64,000 bases of DNA. It comes from Alloalcanivorax marinus (GTDB lineage Bacteria > Pseudomonadota > Gammaproteobacteria > Pseudomonadales > Alcanivoracaceae). A model generated the notes under the pieces. The model did not search any database and had not been told where the DNA came from. It was given only the letters and a program-made list of their open reading frames with translations. How positions within the stretch are numbered: position 1 is the stretch's first letter; the number at the start of each line of letters is the position of its first letter. The stretch is taken from contig NZ_JADDOL010000017.1 in assembly GCF_016906305.1 (NCBI RefSeq), positions 1-64,000 of the forward strand, written 5' to 3'. The position numbers were made by a program, and so were the translations under genes. This document shows, piece by piece, positions 1 to 7,985 of the stretch.

Positions 1-67
1 CCAGACCCAACCCATTGGGGGTTGAGTCCGGATAGGAGAGACGGTATCTACGGCGAACTGTTTTTTT

Positions 68-90
68 GTAGGAGCGACTTCAGTCGCGAT
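68..90 (+). repeat. REP-type palindrome, single copy
   Basis: GTAGGAGC lead followed by GACTTCAGTC and GCGAT; the core AGCGACTTCAGTCGC forms a short hairpin. It is a single copy ahead of the first gene. The nearby CCTACAA at about 110 may be the remnant of a partner arm. Confidence 0.85.
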
Positions 91-209
91 CAGAACTTTC
101 CTACAACGCCGTACGCCATTACTTACATCGCAACGCCCGGATCTCCTCTTCCTTCCCGCCCCTGTGCCGCCCATCCTGGCCACAAGCCTGACCAGCCAGG
201 GAACCCGCC

Positions 210-530
210 ATGTCGGAGGATCGCACCCCCTACCGCCCCCGTACGCCCGGCCCCACGGAGACCTGGGTGGACCGCCTGTTGGAGCACAGCCGCGCGGAGC
301 TGGCCCGCCTGCCGCTGGACACCGACCTGGACGGCACCCACCTCACCGCGGTGCTGCGCCTCACCGGCCTGGACCGTTTCCAGCTGGCGCGGCTGCTCGG
401 CGTCGACCTGGCCACCCTGGAACGCTGGGAGCGCGGCGTCGGCGTCCCCCACGCCGCCGCCCGCACGGTGTTGCTGGTGGGCCTGAGCTTCCCGGAGGTG
501 CTGAGGGCCTTCTTCCTGACCCACAATTAA
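210..530 (+). CDS. Small helix-turn-helix protein
   Basis: A 106-residue protein. Residues about 50-90 (LDRFQLARLLGVDLATLERW) read as a Cro/C1-like helix-turn-helix, with the usual helix, LLGV turn and recognition helix carrying TLERWERG. Nothing else is recognisable, and the protein ends shortly after the domain. The ATG at 210 is chosen because it starts the frame holding the domain; two longer overlapping frames carry only low-complexity Pro/Arg sequence. A second HTH gene follows 90 bases downstream. The likely role is DNA binding or a small antitoxin-like regulator, but no toxin partner is seen. Target unknown. Confidence 0.6.
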   Translation: MSEDRTPYRPRTPGPTETWVDRLLEHSRAELARLPLDTDLDGTHLTAVLRLTGLDRFQLARLLGVDLATLERWERGVGVPHAAARTVLLVGLSFPEVLRAFFLTHN

Positions 531-549
531 ATTTTTGCGCTCTTTTCTA

Positions 550-589
550 TTGATTCGCCAGCCGTGCAGAGCGAACCTTTGCGAATCAA
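550..589 (+). promoter_or_regulatory. 9-bp inverted repeat ahead of XRE regulator
   Basis: TTGATTCGC at 550-558 and its exact reverse complement GCGAATCAA at 581-589 are centred 31 bp apart, about three helical turns. The right arm ends 31 bases before the ATG of the downstream XRE gene. The layout fits an operator bound by a dimer or tetramer; autoregulation is inference. Confidence 0.45.
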
Positions 590-620
590 GCAAAGAAATC
601 ACCAAGAAGAGGAGAGTGGT

Positions 621-1004
621 ATGGACATTGGGGCGGGTTTGAAGCGGCAGCGGCTGGCCCGGGGGGCCACCTTGAAGCAGATCGCCGATCTGTGCGGTAC
701 CGACGCCGGCAATTTGTCCCGGGTGGAGCGCAATATCCAGGACGTGAGCTTTCAGCGGCTATCGCGTATTTGCGCCGCCATGGAGCTGCGGGTGGTGGAC
801 TTCCTGAGCCAGGTGGAGCATTGGGAAAACGCCACCACCCTGCCGCCGAGCGCACTCACCAAACGCCTGCGCGCGATGATGCGGCTGTTCGGCGCGGTGT
901 CCCGGCGCGACCAGATGCTGCTGCTGGCCCTGGCGCGGGGCATGGCCCGCGGCGGGGTCGACCACAAGCCCCGCGGGCGCCGTCGCGGGCCGCCGCTGGC
1001 CTGA
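621..1004 (+). CDS. XRE-family transcriptional regulator
   Basis: A 127-residue protein. The N-terminal half is a textbook XRE helix-turn-helix (residues about 5-60: GLKRQRLARGATLKQIADL, then GTDAGNLSRVER and FQRLSRICAAM). The C-terminal half is short, basic at the end, and has no recognised effector domain. The start at 621 is preferred over upstream in-frame codons because GAAGAGGAG lies at the right distance and the HTH begins almost at once. A perfect 9-bp inverted repeat upstream suggests self-control. It is probably a sequence-specific repressor; regulon unknown. Confidence 0.75.
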   Translation: MDIGAGLKRQRLARGATLKQIADLCGTDAGNLSRVERNIQDVSFQRLSRICAAMELRVVDFLSQVEHWENATTLPPSALTKRLRAMMRLFGAVSRRDQMLLLALARGMARGGVDHKPRGRRRGPPLA

Positions 1005-1022
1005 GCGGCGGGCCCGCCCGGC

Positions 1023-1691
1023 TCAGTGCCGGGTGGCGAGCATGGCGATGGCCGCCAGCGCCTCCGGGTCCCGTTCCTTGAGCCGGTTGGCGATGCCGTG
1101 CTGGAAGAAGTACCGGAAGTCCGGTTCGTCCTGGGCCGCCAGCAGGCAGTCGTCGCCGGGCAACACCGGGGTCTGGGTGACCCGGTCCTCGTCCGCCACC
1201 ATGGCGCTGGCGTGGCCATCGGGAAACAGCCGCCAGCTCACCACTTCCATCAGACTCAGGGTCTCGAACTGGTCCTCGGAGAACACCGCGTGGGTGCCGA
1301 TGGTGTCCGGGATTTCCTGCACGCCGGTCTTGCCGAAGAACGCCACCGCCTCGTCCAGCTCGCGCACCTTGTGGGGCGGCGCCTCGCGGAACAGGTAATC
1401 GCTGCCCGGCAACCGGTAGCCTTCCCAGCGGCCGTTGAGCGGGTCGGCCAGGTCCGGGGCGGTCACCAGTTGCTTGAGCCAGGGCACCACGGCCACGGTG
1501 TCGCCGTTGTCCAGGCGGGCCCAGGCCAGGATCTTGATCGAGAACAGGGTGTCGGGGTGCTGGTCGTTGGCATAGAGCAATTCCATGCCGTCGTACTCGG
1601 GAGAGAGTCGAAGAATCGGCGGAGAGGGATCCCGCCGTCGGGGGATGAACGGCAACACGTTGTTGCCGCGAGGGTCACGCCGGTTTGCCAT
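1023..1691 (-). CDS. Hypothetical protein, unrecognised
   Basis: 222 residues, start ATG at 1691 with GGAGG six bases upstream. A longer frame reaches 1841, but its extra N-terminus is only translated REP sequence, so the shorter start is right. The protein is soluble, acidic in the C-terminal half, with no signal peptide or membrane segment. The first 30 residues are basic and proline-rich; the middle is mixed alpha/beta. I do not recognise a family. It stands alone on the minus strand, convergent with the XRE gene and followed on the same strand by nothing within the window. Confidence 0.75.
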   Translation of the reverse strand: MANRRDPRGNNVLPFIPRRRDPSPPILRLSPEYDGMELLYANDQHPDTLFSIKILAWARLDNGDTVAVVPWLKQLVTAPDLADPLNGRWEGYRLPGSDYLFREAPPHKVRELDEAVAFFGKTGVQEIPDTIGTHAVFSEDQFETLSLMEVVSWRLFPDGHASAMVADEDRVTQTPVLPGDDCLLAAQDEPDFRYFFQHGIANRLKERDPEALAAIAMLATRH

Positions 1692-1752
1692 AAGCGCCTC
1701 CGCGTACGCCGCTGATTTCACAGTAGACGCACAGCGAAAAGCGCGCAAGCCC

Positions 1753-1811
1753 TGATCGCGGCTAAAGCCGCTCCCACAGGAGCGTGCAGGAGCGGCTTTA
1801 GCCGCGATCAG
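1753..1811. repeat. REP pair, head-to-head (GGCTTTAGCC variant)
   Basis: Two REP arms in inverted orientation (1753-1778 and 1785-1811), only six bases apart. Both carry TTTAG/CTAAA at the tip instead of TTCAG/CTGAA, so the two arms match each other and differ from all other copies. Confidence 0.85.
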
Positions 1812-1833
1812 CCGTTCAACCGCGCTCCAACCT

Positions 1834-2163
1834 TCAAACAAACAACCCGACGCATGCCAGCACCGGCAGCCCCACCGCCAGGGGCACCGCCAGGCGCGGC
1901 CGGTACGGCAACAAGAACACCAGCGGCAGCCCGGCCAGGGTCACCATGCCCAAGGTCATGGAGAGGCCCAAGGCGGTGGGCCAGCGGTACAGGCAGCCGG
2001 CCATCATCAGCACCAGCAGCGCCCAGCCCAGCACCCGGAACACCCGCAGGCGGCGCTCGTCGGGTTTGGCGCCCAGCATGGCCTCGTGGTGGCGTTTCAT
2101 GGCCAGCGCCAGGGCGGTGAGGCCGGCGTAGCCCAGGGATCCGATCAACGGCAGCACGGTCAT
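1834..2163 (-). CDS. DUF3325 family membrane protein (iron-uptake operon)
   Basis: 109 residues, almost entirely hydrophobic, with three or four predicted membrane segments and a short basic loop (KPDERRLR) after the first. It matches the DUF3325 type that usually closes operons of a DUF3649 protein and a PepSY-associated membrane protein in pseudomonads. The ATG at 2163 overlaps the stop of the PepSY gene by four bases, so the two are translationally coupled. The biochemical role is unknown; by context it probably assists a membrane ferrisiderophore reductase. Confidence 0.75.
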   Translation of the reverse strand: MTVLPLIGSLGYAGLTALALAMKRHHEAMLGAKPDERRLRVFRVLGWALLVLMMAGCLYRWPTALGLSMTLGMVTLAGLPLVFLLPYRPRLAVPLAVGLPVLACVGLFV

Positions 2164-3767
2164 GAGGCGGTCTCCCCCTCGGGCAGGGCGCGGGCGGCTC
2201 GCGCCGCCCGGGCCGGTTTGCGCACCGGCCGGTGGCCGGCCAGCCGCCACAGGGCGTAGCCGGCGCCGGCGGCGATCACCAGGCAGACCAGATCGAAACT
2301 GGCCAGGGCGCCGTGGCGCCAGGCGATGGCGCTGAACAGGTGGCTGTGGGTGGTGGCCAGGTTGACCAGGGGCACCGCCAGCCACAGCAGGGCCAGCGCC
2401 GCCAGTTGTTCCATCCAGCCCCGCCGGTGCGGGCGCACCAGGGCGTGCAGCAGGGTGGCCAGCCAGGTCAGGAAGAACACGCGGATTTCCCAGCTCTCGC
2501 GGCCGGCCAGATCGGCGGGCAGCAGCCGGTTGGCGATGAAGTAGCCGGCCATGGCGGTCATCAGGCCGGTGATCGCGGCCATGTTCAGGCCGTTCACCAG
2601 GCGCAGGTTGAAGCCCGGTTCGCGGCCGCGCAGTTGCTGGGTGCGCTTGGACACCCACAGCAGCATGCCGGTCACCGCCATGGCCGAGCCGACCACGCCG
2701 AACAGGAAGAACAGCCAGCGGGTGGCCGGGTCGGCGAAGCGCGCCAGATGCAGGTTCACCAGCAGGTTGTAAATGCGCGCCGAGGCGCCGTCGTCGTACA
2801 GGCCCGGCTTGGTGTCCAGCAGGTTGCCGCCACCGTCGAACACCAGGGCGGGGTTGCCGCCCCGGCGCCGGTCGGTGATCGCCGGTTCCTTGCCGGTGCT
2901 GATCTCGATGCGCGCGTTGTCCCGGTTCGGCCAGCTCACGCTGATGCGCTGGGCGGGCTGCCCGAAGGTGGCTTCGGCCTGATTCACCAGGGGCTGGATG
3001 GCGTCCACCATGGCCGCCGGCGTACCGCCGGTGGCGGCCGCCTCCTGGCGGGGAAAGACGTCGTTGAAAAAGCCGCGCCAGCCCTCCTCGTAGGCCGCGT
3101 TCATGCCCCAGGGCATCAGCATCACCATGAAGATCAGCAGGCCCGAATAGGTGATCATGAAATGAAAAGGCAGCGCCAGCACGGCGGTGGCGTTGTGCGC
3201 GTCCAGCCAGGAGCGCTGGCCCTTGCCCGGCCGGAAGGTGAAGAAGTCCTTGAAGATCTTCTTGTGGGTGATCACGCCGCTGACGATCGCCACCAGCATC
3301 ATCATGGTGGCCACGCACACCAGCCAGCGGGCCCAGATGCGTGGCACCCCGTAGAGCTCGAAATGGAAGCGGTACAGGAAATCACCGCCCCGGCTGGCGC
3401 GGGGTTCCAGGATCTCGCCGCTGCCGGCGTCCATTTCCACCCGCTCGCCGCGCCGGCGCCCGCCGCCCTCGGCGGCCTCCGGGGTGTCCGGCTGCCAGCG
3501 CAGCTCGGCCACCGGAGAGCGGTCATGGGGCAGAATAATGTCCCAGGCGCGGGCGTCCGGCGCGGTCGCGCCCAGGGTCGCCCAGGCCAGCTCCGGCGTG
3601 GCCTCCGAGGCCACCGACTGGTGCAGCTCCGGGGCCATCCAGAAGGAAATCTCGTCGCGGAAATAGGCGCTGGTGCCGGTGATGAAAATGGCCACCAGCA
3701 GCCAGCCCAGCAGCAGGCCGCTCCAGGTGTGCAGCCAGGCCATGGATTGTCGCAGACCGCCCTTCAT
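2160..3767 (-). CDS. PepSY-associated TM protein, ferrisiderophore reductase type
   Basis: 535 residues. It opens with the PepSY_TM signature (residues about 8-35: MAWLHTWSGLLLGWLL) followed by a periplasmic loop, three further membrane segments in the middle, and a C-terminal membrane bundle. His12 with the WSG motif and later membrane histidines suit b-type haem or metal binding. The family includes inner-membrane proteins that reduce iron from siderophores, for example Pseudomonas FpvG. The start at 3767 overlaps the DUF3649 stop as ATGA. A Fur-like box precedes the operon. The substrate siderophore is not known. Confidence 0.8.
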   Translation of the reverse strand: MKGGLRQSMAWLHTWSGLLLGWLLVAIFITGTSAYFRDEISFWMAPELHQSVASEATPELAWATLGATAPDARAWDIILPHDRSPVAELRWQPDTPEAAEGGGRRRGERVEMDAGSGEILEPRASRGGDFLYRFHFELYGVPRIWARWLVCVATMMMLVAIVSGVITHKKIFKDFFTFRPGKGQRSWLDAHNATAVLALPFHFMITYSGLLIFMVMLMPWGMNAAYEEGWRGFFNDVFPRQEAAATGGTPAAMVDAIQPLVNQAEATFGQPAQRISVSWPNRDNARIEISTGKEPAITDRRRGGNPALVFDGGGNLLDTKPGLYDDGASARIYNLLVNLHLARFADPATRWLFFLFGVVGSAMAVTGMLLWVSKRTQQLRGREPGFNLRLVNGLNMAAITGLMTAMAGYFIANRLLPADLAGRESWEIRVFFLTWLATLLHALVRPHRRGWMEQLAALALLWLAVPLVNLATTHSHLFSAIAWRHGALASFDLVCLVIAAGAGYALWRLAGHRPVRKPARAARAARALPEGETAS

Positions 3768-4060
3768 GCGCCCCCCAGCCAGGCCAGCGCGGCGCACAGC
3801 GCCGCCGGAATCAGAATGCCGCCCCAGGCCCGGGCCACGCTGCGGGTGCCGAACGCCCACAGCACCGCTCCGGTGTAGATCAGAAAGGAGAGCAGGGTGC
3901 CGGTGAGCACCGCATCCGCCCGCGCCATCGGCAACCACAGGGCCAGGGCGGCGGTGGCCGCCGCCGCCAGGGCATAACCGCCGAACACTGCGACCACGGC
4001 ACGCAGGGCCATGCCCAGGCGCGGCGAGCCGGCGAGCCGTTGGGAAGAAAGTTTGGACAT
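3764..4060 (-). CDS. DUF3649 family membrane protein
   Basis: 98 residues with three hydrophobic segments (about 17-43, 50-70, 76-96). DUF3649 proteins head operons with PepSY and DUF3325 proteins next to TonB-dependent receptors, exactly the layout here. A Fur-like box lies 23 bases before the ATG, so the three-gene operon should be induced when iron is scarce. The individual role of the protein is not established; it is likely a small partner subunit of the PepSY reductase. Confidence 0.75.
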   Translation of the reverse strand: MSKLSSQRLAGSPRLGMALRAVVAVFGGYALAAAATAALALWLPMARADAVLTGTLLSFLIYTGAVLWAFGTRSVARAWGGILIPAALCAALAWLGGA

Positions 4061-4082
4061 GGCATCCCCGACGCCAGGATTA

Positions 4083-4101
4083 AATAAGAATCGTTATTAT
4101 C
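4083..4101 (-). promoter_or_regulatory. Fur box upstream of DUF3649-PepSY-DUF3325 operon
   Basis: Read on the minus strand, GATAATAACGATTCTTATT matches 13 of 19 positions of the classical Fur consensus GATAATGATAATCATTATC. It sits 23 bases before the first ATG, in an AT-rich island inside very GC-rich sequence. Confidence 0.65.
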
Positions 4102-4167
4102 CGCATATAAGAAGGGGATGCAATAAAGGATACGATCTTTACCGTCGTCTCTTGCCTGGGTACCGAT

Positions 4168-4190
4168 GTAGGAGCGGCTTCAGCCGCCAT
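4168..4190 (+). repeat. REP-type palindrome, single copy
   Basis: GTAGGAGCGGCTTCAGCC followed by GCCAT. The final GCGAT is changed to GCCAT. It lies six bases from the stop codon of the MATE transporter gene. Confidence 0.8.
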
Positions 4191-4196
4191 CCGCCG

Positions 4197-5585
4197 TCAG
4201 GCGGCCTGCTCCAAGGTTGCCTCATCCCGCCGCGCCGTCGCGGGCAACGGCTGCCGCAACCGCCAACGCAGACGCAGCGACAGCAGCACGGCGGCGGTGG
4301 TCAGGCCGGCCACCAGTCCGATCCAGAAGCCCGCCGGCCCCATGGCCGGCACCCACAGGTCGGTGAGGCCCAGCACATAGCCCAGCGGCAGCCCCACGCC
4401 CCAGTAGGCGACCAGGGTCATCACCATCGGCCAGGCGGTGTCCTCGAAGCCGCGCAGGCAGCCGTTGGCGCTCACTTGCACGGCGTCGGAGATCTGGTAG
4501 AGGCCGGCGAACAGCAGCAGGTGGCCGGCCAGCTGGATAACCCGCGCGTTGTCGGTGTAGATGTACGGAATCCAGGCCCGGGTCAGCACCAGCAGCAGGC
4601 CGGCGCCGAGGCCGATGGCGGCGGTCACCAGCAGGGCGCAGCGCACCGCCGCCATCAGGGCCTCCCGATCACCGCCGCCCCGGGCGCGGCCCACCCGCAC
4701 GGTGGCGGCGATGGCGAAGCTCAGCGGCAGCATGAACACCAGCGACGTGAAGTTGAGCGCCACCTGATGGCCGGCCACCACCTCCGGGCCCAGCCGGCTG
4801 ATCAGCAGGGCGATCACCGAGAAGATGCTGACCTCGAAGAAAATCGACAGCCCCACCGGCAGGCCCAGCCGCAGCAGATAACCCAGGCTGGCCGGCTCCC
4901 AATGGCGCTGGCGCAGGGTCAGCCGCGCCGGACGGTAGATCGGGTGGCGCTTGATGTAGCCGCCCATCATCAGCGCCATGGACCACATCACCAGGCTGGT
5001 GGCCCAGCCGCAGCCGACACCGCCCAGGGCGGGCAGGCCCAGCTTGCCGTAAATCAGCAGGTAGTTGGCGGGGATATTGATCAGCAGCCCGGCCACGCTG
5101 ATCAGCAGCACCGGCCGGGTGTGGTTCATGGCCTCGGTGTAGCTGCGCAGGGCCAGCAGCACGGCGGCGCCGGGCATGCCCCAGCTGAGCGCGTCCAGGT
5201 AGCCCTGGGCCAGCGGGCGGATGGCCGGGTCCACGTCCATCAGGTGCAGCACCGGCGCCATGGCGCGCAGAATCAGGGCGCACAGCAGCCCCAGCCCCAA
5301 CGCCAGCCACAGCCCCTGCTGGGCCAGCGGGTTGACCCGGTGGTAAGCTGCGCCGCCGAGATGGCGGGCCAGCACCGGGGTGGCGCTGGTCAGCACGCCG
5401 GTCATGAACAGAAACAGCGGTACCCAGATGCTGGCGCCCACCGCCACCGCCGCCAGATCGGCGGCGCTGACCCGGCCCGCCATCACGGTGTCCACGAAGC
5501 CGTTGGCGGTCTGCGCCAACTGGCCGCCGAGGATCGGCAGGGCGAGACGAAGCTGCGCGAGGTATTCACGACGATGCAAGGACAT
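4197..5585 (-). CDS. norM: MATE family multidrug efflux transporter (NorM-like)
   Basis: 462 residues with twelve predicted membrane helices in two six-helix halves, the usual MATE length. The N-terminus (residues 10-60, LALPILGGQLAQTANGFVDT then VMAG) is the characteristic NorM signature of helix 1. MATE proteins export cationic drugs and dyes using sodium or proton gradients across the inner membrane. The ATG at 5585 lies inside the first codons of the divergent epmC reading frame, so the two genes overlap by 12 bases head to head if both starts are right. The export substrate cannot be read from sequence. Confidence 0.85.
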   Translation of the reverse strand: MSLHRREYLAQLRLALPILGGQLAQTANGFVDTVMAGRVSAADLAAVAVGASIWVPLFLFMTGVLTSATPVLARHLGGAAYHRVNPLAQQGLWLALGLGLLCALILRAMAPVLHLMDVDPAIRPLAQGYLDALSWGMPGAAVLLALRSYTEAMNHTRPVLLISVAGLLINIPANYLLIYGKLGLPALGGVGCGWATSLVMWSMALMMGGYIKRHPIYRPARLTLRQRHWEPASLGYLLRLGLPVGLSIFFEVSIFSVIALLISRLGPEVVAGHQVALNFTSLVFMLPLSFAIAATVRVGRARGGGDREALMAAVRCALLVTAAIGLGAGLLLVLTRAWIPYIYTDNARVIQLAGHLLLFAGLYQISDAVQVSANGCLRGFEDTAWPMVMTLVAYWGVGLPLGYVLGLTDLWVPAMGPAGFWIGLVAGLTTAAVLLSLRLRWRLRQPLPATARRDEATLEQAA

Positions 5586-6170
5586 GGTGAACCAGGGTCG
5601 GGGCACGGGGCGGCTACCATACCGCAAAGCGGCGCGCCGGTGCACCGCGCCGGGGACCTGGAAGCGCTGTTCCTGGACACCTTTCACAGCGACTTCGCCA
5701 CGGTGCTGGAGGGCGGCTTCGAGGAACCGGTGTATCTGCCCGGCAGGCCCCATCGCATTCGCTATACCCGCGACTATTTTCGCAGCGCGTTGCACGAGGT
5801 GGCGCACTGGTGCGTGGCCGGGCCCCGCCGGCGGACGCTGGAGGATTACGGCTACTGGTACGCGCCGGACGGCCGCGATGCCGCCCAGCAGGCCCGTTTC
5901 CTCACCGTGGAAGTGCGGCCCCAGGCGTTCGAGGCCCTGTTCTGCGCCGCCTGCGGACATCCTTTTCGCGTGTCCCTGGACAACCTGGACGGCGACCCCG
6001 GTGACGCGGACCGCTTCGCCGCGCAAGTGCGCGCGCTCGCCCACACCCTTATCGACCAGGGGCTCCCCCAACGCCCCCGCCAATGGGTCGCCGCCCTGGA
6101 ACGCCATTACCCCAGCGCCCGCCGCCCCCTCGCCGACCGCCTGGACGCCGTCTTTCCACCGACCCCCTGA
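5574..6170 (+). CDS. epmC: Elongation factor P hydroxylase EpmC
   Basis: 198 residues from ATG 5574, or 176 from an in-frame GTG at 5640; the E. coli protein (YfcM) has 182. The hallmark block HEVAHWCVAGPRRR followed by YGYWYAPDGRD is present with the metal-binding HExxH-like histidines, and VEVRPQAFEALFCAACGHPF and SLDNLDGD follow as in E. coli. EpmC hydroxylates the beta-lysylated lysine of EF-P in the cytoplasm, the last step of EF-P maturation. EpmA and EpmB are not in the window. The start is uncertain because of the overlap with norM. Confidence 0.9.
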   Translation: MQGHGEPGSGHGAATIPQSGAPVHRAGDLEALFLDTFHSDFATVLEGGFEEPVYLPGRPHRIRYTRDYFRSALHEVAHWCVAGPRRRTLEDYGYWYAPDGRDAAQQARFLTVEVRPQAFEALFCAACGHPFRVSLDNLDGDPGDADRFAAQVRALAHTLIDQGLPQRPRQWVAALERHYPSARRPLADRLDAVFPPTP

Positions 6171-6206
6171 ACCCGCACGCGTGCGCCTGAACGCCGTGCC
6201 GCCTTC

Positions 6207-6285
6207 ATCGCGGCTGAAGCCGCTCCTACAAAACCGAACACCACCCCGCACACACCTCCACGGTAGGAGCGACTTCAGTCGCGAT
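6207..6285. repeat. REP pair, mixed classes
   Basis: The left arm (6207-6229) has GGCTGAAGCC, the right arm (6263-6285) has GACTTCAGTC. Each arm is a perfect hairpin on its own, but the arms belong to different sequence classes, so pairs need not be copies of one another. Confidence 0.85.
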
Positions 6286-6366
6286 ATCCCCCCCAACCGC
6301 CACACCCCCCATCACCACCCACGGTCCCGAACGCTTGCCACCCATCAGGCGCTGCTTTATATTGTC

Positions 6367-6385
6367 GATATTGATAATTATTCCT
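6367..6385 (+). promoter_or_regulatory. Fur box upstream of ECF sigma gene
   Basis: GATATTGATAATTATTCCT matches 14 of 19 positions of the Fur consensus and lies 19-37 bases before the sigma-factor ATG. The surrounding stretch is unusually AT-rich for this genome. Confidence 0.7.
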
Positions 6386-6403
6386 ATTTGTATTCGCAAT
6401 TTC

Positions 6404-6925
6404 ATGGCTGCCACCACCCTCAATGCCGTCCGCAGCGCCGATGTCGGTGCGCTTTACAACGACCATGCCCACTGGCTGTTCGGCTGGCTGCGTGGCCGCC
6501 TGGGCGGCAACAACGCGGACGCCGCCGATCTGGTGCAGGACACCTATGTCCGCCTGATCGACTCCGGCCGTTACCCGCCGCCGGGAGAGGGCCGGGCCTT
6601 TCTGGCCCGCATCGCCGGCGGTCTGGTGATCGACCTGCACCGGCGCCGTCGCCTGGAAAGCGCCTACCTGGAGGCGCTGGCCGCCCGCCCGGCGCCGGCG
6701 GCGCCCTCCGAGGAAGAGCGCGCCCTGGTGCTGGATCTGCTGGTGCGCATCGATCAGGTGCTGGACCGGTTGCCGGGCCGGGTCAGCCAGGCGTTCCTGT
6801 TGTCGCGCTTCGAGGGCCTGACCTATGCGGCGGTGGCGGAGCGGCTCGGCGTGTCCCAGGCGGCGGTGCGCAAGTACATGCTCAAGGCCACCCAGGCCTG
6901 CCTGCTGGCGCTGGACGCGCCATGA
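6404..6925 (+). CDS. FecI-type ECF sigma factor
   Basis: 173 residues. Region 2 is at about 15-75 (DLVQDTYVRL in the core-binding helix) and region 4 at about 108-165 (LPGRVSQAFLLSRFEGLTY with an HTH AVAERLGVSQAAVRKYM). These are the two domains expected of an ECF sigma factor of the iron-starvation class. The start at 6404 is taken because the upstream in-frame ATG at 6335 would place the Fur box inside the gene. It overlaps the FecR-like gene as ATGA and presumably transcribes the adjacent receptor gene. Confidence 0.88.
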   Translation: MAATTLNAVRSADVGALYNDHAHWLFGWLRGRLGGNNADAADLVQDTYVRLIDSGRYPPPGEGRAFLARIAGGLVIDLHRRRRLESAYLEALAARPAPAAPSEEERALVLDLLVRIDQVLDRLPGRVSQAFLLSRFEGLTYAAVAERLGVSQAAVRKYMLKATQACLLALDAP

Positions 6926-7881
6926 GTGAGGCGTCCCATTCGCTGGGGCGTTACGCCCATCGCCACGGCCTGGAAACGGCCCGGCTGGAGGCGGCCCTGG
7001 ACTGGCAGGTGAGCCTGTGGTCCGGCGACCCGGACGAGGGCCTGCGGCGGGACTGGGCCGCCTGGCTGGCCGCCCATCCCGGCAACCAGCGGGCCTGGGC
7101 CCAGGTGGAACGGCTCGCCGGCCGGCTCGGCGAGGTGCCCCAGGACGTGGGCCGCCATTCCCTGGCCCGGCGCGGTCCCCACCTGGGACGCCGGCAGGTG
7201 CTCGGCGCTCTGGCGCTGCTGGGCGTGGGCGCGCTCACCGCCCGGGGCGGCTGGGTGCAGCGCTCCCTGGCGGACTGCCGGGTGGGCCCCGGCGAGCAGC
7301 GGCGGTTGACCCTGCCGGACGGTTCCGGGTTGATGCTCAATACCGCCAGCGCGGTGAACCTGGCGTTCAACGGTGAGCGCCGGTTGCGGGTATTGCCGGG
7401 CAGTGAGGTCGCCCTGGACAGCCGCCGCGCCGTCGCCGGCCCGCTGCGGGTGGAAATGGCGGAAAGGCGCCTGGACGTCAGCCACGGCCAGGTGGTGCTG
7501 CGGGATTATGGCGAGCGCTTGGCGGTGTCGGTGCTCGCCGGGCGAGTCAGCGTGGGGTCCGCGGCGGCCACCCTGGGGGCCGGCGAAGCAGCCTGGCTCT
7601 CCGCGGATGGACTGCAACGCTTTCCGTTGGACCGGGACGCGGCGCTGGACTGGACCCGGGGCGTGCTGCGCGCCGACCGGCAACCGCTGGGGGATTTTCT
7701 CGCCGAGCTGGGCCGCTACCGCCACGGCCTGCTGTATTGCGACGACGCGGTGGCCGGCCTGGTGGTGTCCGGGGCCTTTTCGGTACCCGACACCGACTAC
7801 GCCCTGGAATCCCTGGCCCAGGCGCTGCCCATCGCCGTGCATTACCGCACCCCCTGGCTGGTGCGCGTGTCCGCCGCCTGA
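6922..7881 (+). CDS. FecR-type anti-sigma/sigma regulator
   Basis: 319 residues. The N-terminal cytoplasmic part (about 20-70) has the DUF4880-type helix with AALDWQVSLWSG and WLAAHPGNQRAWAQVERL. A single membrane segment follows at about 92-112 (VLGALALLGVGAL), then a periplasmic FecR domain (120-215) and a C-terminal domain like those that contact the receptor STN domain (245-312). It holds or activates the ECF sigma factor in response to the liganded receptor. The start codon overlaps the sigma stop by four bases. Confidence 0.88.
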   Translation: MSEASHSLGRYAHRHGLETARLEAALDWQVSLWSGDPDEGLRRDWAAWLAAHPGNQRAWAQVERLAGRLGEVPQDVGRHSLARRGPHLGRRQVLGALALLGVGALTARGGWVQRSLADCRVGPGEQRRLTLPDGSGLMLNTASAVNLAFNGERRLRVLPGSEVALDSRRAVAGPLRVEMAERRLDVSHGQVVLRDYGERLAVSVLAGRVSVGSAAATLGAGEAAWLSADGLQRFPLDRDAALDWTRGVLRADRQPLGDFLAELGRYRHGLLYCDDAVAGLVVSGAFSVPDTDYALESLAQALPIAVHYRTPWLVRVSAA

Positions 7882-7985
7882 AAAAAATCCCATCTGGCCG
7901 TAGCACTTTTCCGATCTCGTTCGGGGTACCTGTAAAGCACCGGACTTCTCACCCGTAAAAATTCACCCCTGCAAAGGATCGGAGA

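Noticed and set aside
1692-1841. N-terminal extension of the hypothetical protein at 1023-1691 up to 1841
   Set aside because: The extra residues are translated REP sequence (GSGFSRD) and a good ribosome site precedes the later ATG.
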